DNA from: Gordonia polyisoprenivorans
Lineage (GTDB): Bacteria; Actinomycetota; Actinomycetes; Mycobacteriales; Mycobacteriaceae
Assembly (NCBI RefSeq): GCF_017654315.1
Contig: NZ_CP072203.1
Location: 1,302,001 to 1,366,000, forward strand
Length of the DNA: 64,000 bases
Direction: 5' to 3'
Part shown: positions 1 to 6,965 of the stretch, piece after piece
Numbering within the stretch: the first letter of the stretch is position 1
Layout: each line of letters starts with the position of its first letter
Made by a program: the position numbers and the translations under genes
The notes under the pieces: model-generated
The model's input: the letters and a program-made list of their open reading frames with translations, nothing else
Told to the model about the DNA's origin: nothing
Databases searched by the model: none

Positions 1-461
1 GCCTTCATCAACGACGCCGACGCGGTGGCCAGCGCATTCGAATAGCGGCTGCGTAGATCGGGGGACTCCAGCCCGCCGGAGATGAAGGCCGAATTGGCCG
101 AGGCGTCGGCGATCGACAGCGAACTGTAGAGCACCTGTGAGGCCTCGGCGAGCGGCTCGCCCTGGTCGATCATGTTCTTCAGCGCGTTGGTGCGGTCCTG
201 CAGCACGGTCGATCCGTACCAGCCCACGCCCAGGATGGCGATAACGAGCACCACCCCGATCATCACCAACTTCCCGGGCGTGGTGCCCGCGTAGTGGCGC
301 ATCGTGGCCAACGGCGATTGGGTTCGGGTGCGCCCCAGCGACATCAGCTCGCGACGGTCGGCGAGGACCTGGCGGATCGGTGGCGAGGACGCATTGGGCC
401 GGATGGTCTTGCCCGCACGGGTGAGCACCGTCCGCACGGGAGATGCCTGGCCGGTCACCAC
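1..461 (-). CDS. glnX: GlnX-like membrane sensor protein, N-terminal part (runs off the window)
   Basis: About 153 N-terminal codons are present and the gene continues beyond base 1. A basic cytoplasmic stretch is followed by one clear membrane helix (KLVMIGVVLVIAILGVGWYG) and then the start of an extracytoplasmic helical region. In mycobacteria GlnX works with the lipoprotein GlnH and kinase PknG in sensing amino acids. Family assignment rests on this topology and on the neighbour: mutT3 sits directly divergent, as in M. tuberculosis (Rv0412c/Rv0413). The GTG at 461 is chosen because AGAAGGG lies about five bases upstream; a second GTG follows at 458. A generic histidine kinase or chemoreceptor-like protein cannot be excluded from this fragment. 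Confidence 0.65.
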   Translation of the reverse strand, partial: MVTGQASPVRTVLTRAGKTIRPNASSPPIRQVLADRRELMSLGRTRTQSPLATMRHYAGTTPGKLVMIGVVLVIAILGVGWYGSTVLQDRTNALKNMIDQGEPLAEASQVLYSSLSIADASANSAFISGGLESPDLRSRYSNALATASASLMK

Positions 462-720
462 ACGATCCCTTCTGGCTCGTCGGTCGTTCGTGTCGTTGTC
501 CTCGCCCCGGCATCCCCGTCCGAAGTGACGACGTGGCCCCCTCGGGTCTTATCGCCTTTTCGGTGCCGGTCTGTTTCCACCCTAGCCGCGCGCACGTGAC
601 CTCGGACTCACCACGCGTGGTGTTTCCGCGAACCTGGCCCCAGTGGCCGCACTCACATACGGTGGAGGTCGGTGGCGAGTCCCGGAGAGCCCGGATCGCC
701 GGTCGGCGTCAGGAGTCGCG

Positions 721-1203
721 GTGCGTGGAGACGGGGACGGCTGGGTCATTGACACCGATGGGTCACGGTACTGGGGTGTCAACGGTGCAGCCGGATTGTT
801 GCTGCGCACCCCGCAGCCCGACGGCCGCACATTGATATTGCTGCAACATCGGGCGGTGTGGTCGCACCAGGGTGGGACGTGGGGACTACCCGGTGGTGCG
901 CGCGACTCGCACGAGAGTGCCATCGACACCGCACTGCGTGAGGCGCAGGAAGAAGCGGGTCTCGACCCCGCCGACGTCGAGGTGGTCGCCGCGCTGGTCA
1001 CCCACCGCGCCAAGGGTGGCTGGACGTACACAACAGTCATCGCCGACATCGACGAACCCGTTCGAACCGTCGCCAACGGCGAATCGGCGGAACTGCGCTG
1101 GGTCGACGAGGCCGACGTCGACGAATTGCCGTTGCATCCGGCATTCGGTGAGGCTTGGCCCGATTTGCGGGACCGGATCGCCGCGCTCGATCCCCAGAAC
1201 TGA
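721..1203 (+). CDS. mutT3: Nudix hydrolase, MutT3 type
   Basis: A 160-residue Nudix hydrolase. The Nudix box runs from GGARDSHE through REAQEEAGL, with all catalytic glutamates in place; WSHQGGTWGLPGG just before it is typical of the mycobacterial MutT3 group. Such enzymes hydrolyse oxidised nucleotides such as 8-oxo-dGDP, although physiological substrates vary. The GTG at 721 is preferred over the longer reading from 643 because AGGAG lies at 711-715 and the protein then begins VRGDGDGW, matching the family N-terminus. It is divergent from glnX and convergent with the gene at 1218-1586; the order glnX-mutT3-thiE matches M. tuberculosis Rv0412c-Rv0414c. Confidence 0.85.
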   Translation: MRGDGDGWVIDTDGSRYWGVNGAAGLLLRTPQPDGRTLILLQHRAVWSHQGGTWGLPGGARDSHESAIDTALREAQEEAGLDPADVEVVAALVTHRAKGGWTYTTVIADIDEPVRTVANGESAELRWVDEADVDELPLHPAFGEAWPDLRDRIAALDPQN

Positions 1204-1207
1204 ACGG

Positions 1208-1227
1208 GCCCCGGCCGCTACCGGGGC
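1208..1227. terminator. Hairpin between convergent genes
   Basis: A 7-bp GC-only stem (GCCCCGG / CCGGGGC, loop CCGCTA) lies right after the mutT3 stop and overlaps the last codons of the opposing gene. It could serve both directions. There is no U-tract, which is usual for high-GC actinobacterial hairpins. Confidence 0.45.
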
Positions 1228-1586
1228 AGCAGTCGGTTCGCGCCGGCGATGAGGGCGTTGACGTTGGCTTCGTCGCCGGTGGCGCCGTCGCCGTAGGCCC
1301 AGCACTGACGGTCGTCGCGCTCGCACAGCAGGAACGCCGCGAACCCGCCGTCGGTGGGACGCTGGTGCAACGACACGATCGACACCGAGGCGCCGAGGTC
1401 GTGCAGGATCGAGGTCATCGCGCCGACCGGTCCGGTCGCGGTGGCCGACATCGACATGATGCGGTCGGCGTAGGCCATCGTCGCGCGGCATTCGATCATG
1501 TCGGCCGGTGCGGGGGTGATCGAGAGCGAGCCGAGCCGGATCGTGCCGGTGTCGGCGTACAGCTCGGTGAATTCCTGCCAGGTCAT
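1218..1586 (-). CDS. Stand-alone LeuA regulatory (LeuA_dimer-like) domain protein
   Basis: A 122-residue protein with no catalytic barrel. It aligns by eye with the C-terminal allosteric domain of the full LeuA in this same window: ATATGPVGAM corresponds to [11 protein letters not shown], and a conserved strand-turn-helix end with ANVNALIAGANRL corresponds to [14 protein letters not shown]. That domain binds leucine in isopropylmalate synthase. The ATG at 1586 is chosen over the upstream in-frame start because GAGGAGG sits about 8 bases ahead. A leader peptide and attenuator precede it, suggesting control by branched-chain amino acid supply. It may modulate LeuA by mixed oligomers or act as a free leucine sensor; both are inference. 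Confidence 0.75.
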   Translation of the reverse strand: MTWQEFTELYADTGTIRLGSLSITPAPADMIECRATMAYADRIMSMSATATGPVGAMTSILHDLGASVSIVSLHQRPTDGGFAAFLLCERDDRQCWAYGDGATGDEANVNALIAGANRLLPR

Positions 1587-1736
1587 GCCGTCTGCCTCCT
1601 CACGGATACCTCGGGGTAGTCGCGCCGCGTCGCCGGGCGACTCGGTACAGGAACAGGGTGCAGGGGAAAGGTGACGACTGTGCATCGTGGATCATCGTTT
1701 CGGTCGAAGAGAAGGTGACCGACGAGAACGCGCAAC

Positions 1737-1755
1737 GACCCCGCAGCGGGGGGTC
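1737..1755 (-). terminator. Attenuator hairpin ahead of the LeuA-domain gene
   Basis: On the minus strand GACCCC - CCGCTGC - GGGGTC forms a terminator-like stem directly downstream of the leader ORF. The left arm plus loop can instead pair with the end of the leader ORF (GCAGCGGGGTC, complementary to GACCCCCCGCTGC), giving the mutually exclusive anti-terminator expected for ribosome-mediated attenuation. Confidence 0.6.
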
Positions 1756-1762
1756 GGCCAGA

Positions 1763-1807
1763 TCAGACCCCGCTGCGGCGGGTTACGAGCGCGATTCGTG
1801 TGCACAT
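1763..1807 (-). CDS. Leader peptide MCTRIALVTRRSGV
   Basis: A 14-codon ORF upstream of the LeuA-domain gene. It contains consecutive ATC-GCG-CTC-GTA codons (Ile-Ala-Leu-Val), so all three branched-chain amino acids are sampled just before the anti-terminator segment. Its 3' end (CGCAGCGGGGTCTGA) closely resembles the end of the leuA leader (CGCGGCGGGGTCTGA) in this window. A -10 box about 9 bases upstream suggests near-leaderless translation. This is read from the sequence; no database support could be checked. Confidence 0.6.
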   Translation of the reverse strand: MCTRIALVTRRSGV

Positions 1808-1816
1808 GATCGGGCC

Positions 1817-1846
1817 ACTCTAACGCCGTCGCACACCCGCGGGCAA
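1817..1846 (-). promoter_or_regulatory. Promoter for the attenuated LeuA-domain transcript
   Basis: On the minus strand TTGCCC (1841-1846) and TAGAGT (1817-1822) are separated by 18 bases, a good sigma-70-type fit. The predicted start of transcription falls 1-3 bases before the leader ATG at 1807. Confidence 0.5.
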
Positions 1847-1890
1847 GGGAGTTCCGGGTGTCCGCGGGCGACAAAGGCGTCCGGTGCGGT

Positions 1891-2592
1891 CTACGCAAGA
1901 CCGGCGCGCAACTGCGCGGCAGCGGCCGTCGGGTCGTCGGCGGCGGTGATCGCGCGCACCACCACCGCGCGCCGGGCTCCGGCATCGCGGACCTCGGGCA
2001 GCCGCGCGGCGTCGATGCCGCCGATCGCGAACCACGGCTTGGATACCTCTCCGACCTCCCGCACGAGCCCGAGACCGGGGGCAGCGCGCCCGGGTTTGGT
2101 CGGGGTCGGCCAGCAGGGACCGACGCAGAAATAGTCGACGGCGTCGTCGGCGATCGCGGCGCGGGCCTGGTCGGGATCGTGGGTGGAGACCCCGACGATC
2201 ACGTCGTCGCCGACGATGCGCCGCGCCTGCTCGGGCCGCAGATCACCCTGACCGAGATGCAGGACGTCGGCACCGGCGAGCAGCGCGATGTCGGCGCGAT
2301 CGTTGACCGACAGCAACGCCCCGTGTGCGTCGACGACGCCGCGCATCTCCGCCAGGAGCGCCAACTCCTCGCCGGCCTCGAGGGCCCCGAACTCCCGCTC
2401 ACCGGGAGATCCCTTGTCGCGCAACTGGATGAGGTCGACACCACCGGCCAGGGCGGCGTCGACGAACTCCAGCAGATCGCCGCGTTCGCGGCGGGCGTCG
2501 GTGCACAGGTAGAGCCGCGCGGCACGCAGACGTGCCCGCCGTGGATCGTCGGTGGTGGCGCTCTCGCGCGCAATCCGGTTCTCTCGGGGCAT
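1891..2592 (-). CDS. thiE: Thiamine-phosphate synthase ThiE
   Basis: A 233-residue TIM-barrel enzyme joining HMP-pyrophosphate and thiazole phosphate to form thiamine monophosphate in the cytoplasm. Visible family features are [50 protein letters not shown] and FAIGGID, in the expected order along the barrel. It is divergently transcribed from the riboswitch-controlled thiO-thiS-thiG operon, the mycobacterial arrangement. The ATG at 2592 has a TAGCCT -10 box seven bases upstream, so translation is probably leaderless, and no TPP element is seen on this strand. The N-terminal 25 residues are a basic, poorly conserved extension. Confidence 0.95.
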   Translation of the reverse strand: MPRENRIARESATTDDPRRARLRAARLYLCTDARRERGDLLEFVDAALAGGVDLIQLRDKGSPGEREFGALEAGEELALLAEMRGVVDAHGALLSVNDRADIALLAGADVLHLGQGDLRPEQARRIVGDDVIVGVSTHDPDQARAAIADDAVDYFCVGPCWPTPTKPGRAAPGLGLVREVGEVSKPWFAIGGIDAARLPEVRDAGARRAVVVRAITAADDPTAAAAQLRAGLA

Positions 2593-2599
2593 GTCTCAC

Positions 2600-2605
2600 A
2601 GGCTA
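2600..2605 (-). promoter_or_regulatory. -10 box of thiE (leaderless)
   Basis: TAGCCT on the minus strand lies seven bases before the thiE ATG, so the transcript would start at or next to the start codon. No convincing -35 hexamer is visible. Confidence 0.45.
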
Positions 2606-2653
2606 GGGCACGGGCGTACCCGCACCCCTCGCCGCGCTGTTAGGGTGGAGGAC

Positions 2654-2745
2654 ACGACACGGGAGTCCGGGGTACGCCGGGCTGAGAGTGCGGGACGCCC
2701 CCGCTGACCGTCACACCTGATCCGGATCATGCCGGCGAAGGAAGG
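2654..2745 (+). promoter_or_regulatory. TPP riboswitch (THI element)
   Basis: The conserved blocks of the thiamine-pyrophosphate aptamer are present in order: GGGAGTCCGGGGTA, GGGCTGAGAGTGCGGGA and ACCTGATCCGGATCATGCCGG, ending just before the GAAGGAAGGA ribosome-binding site. The pyrimidine-sensing CTGAGA and the ACCTGATC...GGATCATGCCGG helix are intact. A TAGGGT -10 box at 2641-2646 places transcription start shortly upstream. With the Shine-Dalgarno immediately downstream, control of translation initiation of thiO is the likely mode. Confidence 0.9.
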
Positions 2746-2755
2746 ACTGCAGAGC

Positions 2756-2773
2756 ATGAGCATCCGAGCATGA
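2756..2773 (+). CDS. Five-codon minigene MSIRA overlapping the thiO start
   Basis: ATG AGC ATC CGA GCA TGA lies between the riboswitch and thiO. The strong GAAGGAAGGA site is spaced about 9 bases from this ATG, whereas the thiO ATG at 2770 overlaps the minigene stop as ATGA. Translation of thiO may therefore be coupled to this minigene. It could also be a chance ORF. Confidence 0.35.
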   Translation: MSIRA

Positions 2774-3878
2774 ACCCCGCCGACCGCGCGGACACCGCGG
2801 GCGGCACTCGCCGCACCCTCGCCGTCGTCGGCGGTGGTGTCATCGGGTTGACCTGCGCACTTGCGGCCGCCGATGCCGACTGGCGGGTCACCGTCGTCGA
2901 CGCCGGCCGAGACCGGCGCGCGGCATGGGTGGCCGGCGGGATGCTGGGCTCCCTCGGTGAGGGCCACCCCGGTGAGGATGCGCTGCTCGCGATCTCCGAG
3001 CGGTCGGTCCGCCGATGGCCGGCGCTCATCGAGCGACTCGGCGACCCGCAGATCGCCACCGCCACCGACTCCCTGTTCGTCGCGACGAGCGCCGCCGACG
3101 CGGCGTATCTGACCCAGCTCGCCGACTTCGTGTGGTCGACCCGTCCGCACGCCGTGGATCGGCTCAGCCGCATCGACGCCGCCGGGGTCCGGGCACGGGA
3201 ACGGGCGATCGGAGCGCGGGTGCGCGGCGGCTATCTCGCGACAGGTGAAGGGGCCGTGGACAATCGGCGACTCCTCACTGCCCTCGAAACCGCGCTGGTC
3301 GCGGCCGGTGGCCGGATCACCACGCGCCGCGTGGCCGATCTCGCCGAGCTCGACGACGCCGATCACATCCTGCTCGCGGCGGGCGCCGGGCTGGCGGATC
3401 TGTGGCCGGGAGCCCCGATCCATCTCGCCAAGGGTGAGGTGCTGCGGCTGCGCGCCGACCGCACGACGGTGCCACCTCCGCGTCATGTGATCCGGGCACG
3501 GGTCGACGGGCGCATGGTGTACCTGGTGCCGCGACACGACGGAATCGTTGTCGGCGCAACCCAATACGAGGGCGACATGGACGAATGGCGCTCCGGCGAG
3601 CCGTCGCCGCAGGCCGTCGGCGTCGCCGAGTTGCTCGCCGACGCGATCGAGGTCTTTCCCGGCGCCCGCGACTATGCGCTCGTCGAGGCCGCCGCGGGAT
3701 TTCGCCCGTGCTCACCCGACGGATTGCCGATCATCGAACGGCTCGATGAACGGATCGTCGTCGCCGGTGGCCACGGACGCAACGGAATCGTGTTGGCGCC
3801 GTACACCTCCGAGGTGTTCATGGGTGTGCTCGCCGACGACGGGTCGCTCGTCGGTGCGCGCGAGGAGAGGAATGCGAC

Positions 3879-3882
<4 letters not shown>
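2770..3882 (+). CDS. thiO: Glycine oxidase ThiO
   Basis: A 370-residue FAD-dependent oxidoreductase that oxidises glycine to the imine used in thiazole formation. The N-terminus carries the dinucleotide-binding motif VVGGGVIGLTCALAAA; the C-terminal FAD region has AAGFRPCSPDGLPIIE and GGHGRNGIVLAPYT, typical of ThiO and D-amino-acid oxidase-like enzymes. Length matches the family. It is the first gene of the thiO-thiS-thiG operon behind the TPP riboswitch and overlaps thiS by four bases (ATGA). Confidence 0.93.
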
Positions 3883-4866
<984 letters not shown>

Positions 4867-4877
4867 GTTGCGTCGTT

Positions 4878-4902
4878 CGTCGGACGGGCCACTCGTCCGA
4901 CG
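4878..4902 (+). terminator. Hairpin after thiG
   Basis: A perfect 9-bp stem, CGTCGGACG / CGTCCGACG, with a 7-base loop starts 12 bases after the thiG stop. There is no U-tract. Confidence 0.55.
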
Positions 4903-4959
4903 GTGCGAGGTCATTCAGTGGCAGGCCTGTGGTAACGGGCGGTGTGTAGTGTCGTCGGC

Positions 4960-6108
4960 ATGCTGAGTGTCGAGAACCTCACCAAGGACTTCGGCAACGT
5001 CCGTGCCGTCGACAACCTGTCGTTCGAGGTCCGTCCGGGGGTCGTCACCGGCTTCCTCGGCCCGAACGGTGCCGGGAAGTCCACCACGATGCGGATGATG
5101 CTGGGTCTGGACCGGCCGACGTCGGGCCGCGCCATCATCAACGGCAAGCCCTACCGCGAGCTCGATCATCCGCTGCGTCAGGTCGGCGCTCTGCTGGACG
5201 CGAAATGGGTGCACCCCAACCGAAGTGCGCGCTCGCATCTGCGGTGGCTGGCCGCGAGCAACGGCATCCCCTCCACGCGTGCCGACGAGGTGCTCGAGAC
5301 CGTCGGCCTGACGCAGGTGGCCCGCAAACGCGCCGGCGGCTTCTCCTTGGGTATGTCGCAGCGGCTCGGGCTGGCCGGTGCGCTGCTCGGTGATCCACAC
5401 ACCCTGCTGTTCGACGAGCCGGTCAACGGGCTCGACCCCGAGGGCATCGTCTGGATTCGCAACTTCATGAAATCCCTGGCCGCCGAAGGTCGTACGGTGC
5501 TGGTGTCGAGCCACCTGCTCACCGAGATGGCACTGACCGCCGAGCGGCTCGTGGTGATCGGCCAGGGCAGGTTGATCGCCGATAGTTCGGTGTCGGACTT
5601 CACCGCGTCGGCTCGCACCGTGGTGCGGGTCCGGACCCCGCAACCCGAGCAGTTGCACAACGCACTCGTCTCGGCGGGACTATCGCCGCGCCCCGAGCAG
5701 GACCAGCAGGGTCGGCCGGTGCTCGCCCTTGATGACATCACCACCGATCAGGTCGGCGACGTCGCCGCGGCCGCCGGGGTCACCGTGCACGAACTCGTCG
5801 CGCAGACCGCCTCGCTGGAGGAAGCGTTCATGGCGATGACCGCCCACGCCGTGGAGTATCACGGCGGCACCGAGCAGCCGGGCGCCGCCGTGGCGCCGCC
5901 CGCACCCGCGCCGGGTTTCGGTCCGGTACCCGGGCAGGCGTCGGGCCGGCCGGGTCAATGGGCGCCACCCGCTCAGGTCCCGCCCGGCCAGTACCCGCCC
6001 GCACAATTCCCACCCGGCCAGTACCCACCCGGCCAGTACCCACCCGGCCAGTACCCACCGCCCGGTGGCCACCCGCAGCAGGGCCCTGCGGACGGGGGAC
6101 ACCGATGA
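4960..6108 (+). CDS. ABC transporter ATP-binding protein with proline-rich repetitive tail
   Basis: A 382-residue ABC-2 type exporter ATPase. Walker A (GPNGAGKST), a deviating signature (FSLGMSQR instead of LSGGQ) and Walker B with the catalytic Glu (LLFDEPVNGLDP) are all visible. The ATPase body ends near residue 310. It is followed by an unusual tail rich in Pro, Gly, Gln and Tyr built on PPGQY repeats. The ATG at 4960 is preferred over a GTG at 4942 because family members begin MLSVENLTK. The stop overlaps the permease start (ATGA), so the two form one transporter. The substrate is unknown; homologous pairs are often linked to antibiotic or lantibiotic-like export. Confidence 0.85.
   Translation: MLSVENLTKDFGNVRAVDNLSFEVRPGVVTGFLGPNGAGKSTTMRMMLGLDRPTSGRAIINGKPYRELDHPLRQVGALLDAKWVHPNRSARSHLRWLAASNGIPSTRADEVLETVGLTQVARKRAGGFSLGMSQRLGLAGALLGDPHTLLFDEPVNGLDPEGIVWIRNFMKSLAAEGRTVLVSSHLLTEMALTAERLVVIGQGRLIADSSVSDFTASARTVVRVRTPQPEQLHNALVSAGLSPRPEQDQQGRPVLALDDITTDQVGDVAAAAGVTVHELVAQTASLEEAFMAMTAHAVEYHGGTEQPGAAVAPPAPAPGFGPVPGQASGRPGQWAPPAQVPPGQYPPAQFPPGQYPPGQYPPGQYPPPGGHPQQGPADGGHR
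5981..6060 (+). repeat. 15-bp coding tandem repeat (PPGQY units)
   Basis: About five units of CACCCGGCCAGTACC-like sequence encode successive PPGQY or PPAQF pentapeptides in the tail of the ABC ATPase. The last three copies are essentially identical at the DNA level, indicating recent expansion. Confidence 0.8.
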
Positions 6109-6887
6109 TCGAGTTGTTGCGCGCCGAGCAGATCAAGCTCACCTCCATCCGCTCGCCCTACTGGTGCATGGGCCTCGTGGTGATCCTCAGTCTCGGCGTC
6201 ACCGCGCTGTTCGCGAGTCTGGCCAGCAATGTCAACGAGACCGCCGGGCCCGACACCGCCACGGCATCGACCTCGGCCGGTGTCGACGGCTCCGCGCTGA
6301 GCGTCGCGCTCCTCGGGCTCAACCAGTTCGCCGTCATCGTCCTGATGATCATGGCCGTCCTCGGGATCACCAGCGAATATCGGTTCTCGACGATTCGCGC
6401 GACGTTCCTCGCGGTGCCCAAGCGCACCTCGGCGTTGCTGGCGAAGGCAACGGTCTACGTGTCGCTGACCTTCGTCACGATGCTGATCCTCACCGTCATC
6501 TGTGTGGGCATCCTGGTCGCCGGCATCGGCGGCTTCGGCTTCGGCGATGCCACCGTCATCCGGCAGATCTGGGGCATCCCCGTCTACGCGGCGCTGTGTG
6601 TGCTGCTGTCGATGGGGGTCGGTGCACTGGTGCGGCAGACGGCCGGCGCGATCTCGATCGTGCTGGTGTGGATGCTCGTGGTGGAGACCATCCTCGGCGC
6701 GGTGCCCAAGGTGAAGGACTGGGTCGGGCCGTTCCTGCCGTTCGCCAACGGATCACGTTTTCTCTCCGGGGCCACCGCTGGCGATGACTACCACTGGAAC
6801 TCCGGTGTCTCGCTGGTGTACTTCGCGCTGTGGGCCGTCGTCGTCTTCGTCGCCGGGGTGTGGTTGGCGAATCAGCGCGACGCGTGA
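6105..6887 (+). CDS. ABC-2 type transporter permease
   Basis: A 260-residue integral membrane protein with about six hydrophobic segments, including FAVIVLMIMAVLGI, a long helix pair around FVTMLILTVICVGILVAGIGG, and LVYFALWAVVVFVAGVWLA at the end. TSEYRFSTIRATFLAVP after the second helix is typical of ABC-2 permeases. The ATG at 6105 overlaps the ATPase stop by four bases. It forms the membrane part of the exporter with the preceding gene. Confidence 0.85.
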   Translation: MIELLRAEQIKLTSIRSPYWCMGLVVILSLGVTALFASLASNVNETAGPDTATASTSAGVDGSALSVALLGLNQFAVIVLMIMAVLGITSEYRFSTIRATFLAVPKRTSALLAKATVYVSLTFVTMLILTVICVGILVAGIGGFGFGDATVIRQIWGIPVYAALCVLLSMGVGALVRQTAGAISIVLVWMLVVETILGAVPKVKDWVGPFLPFANGSRFLSGATAGDDYHWNSGVSLVYFALWAVVVFVAGVWLANQRDA

Positions 6888-6930
6888 GCCGCCCAGCTCG
6901 TCCGCGCCCGTCGAACAGCTGAACCAAAGC

Positions 6931-6959
6931 TGCGTTTTAGCTGATAAAAGGACTAAAAT
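6931..6959 (+). promoter_or_regulatory. AT-rich promoter of the LuxR regulator (leaderless)
   Basis: A near-consensus TAAAAT -10 box (6954-6959) lies six bases before the ATG at 6966, implying a leaderless mRNA. Seventeen bases upstream the -35 position holds only TGCGTT. The surrounding 40 bases are strikingly AT-rich for this genome and contain repeated AGCT motifs that could bind a regulator. Confidence 0.5.
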
Positions 6960-6965
6960 ACCCAC

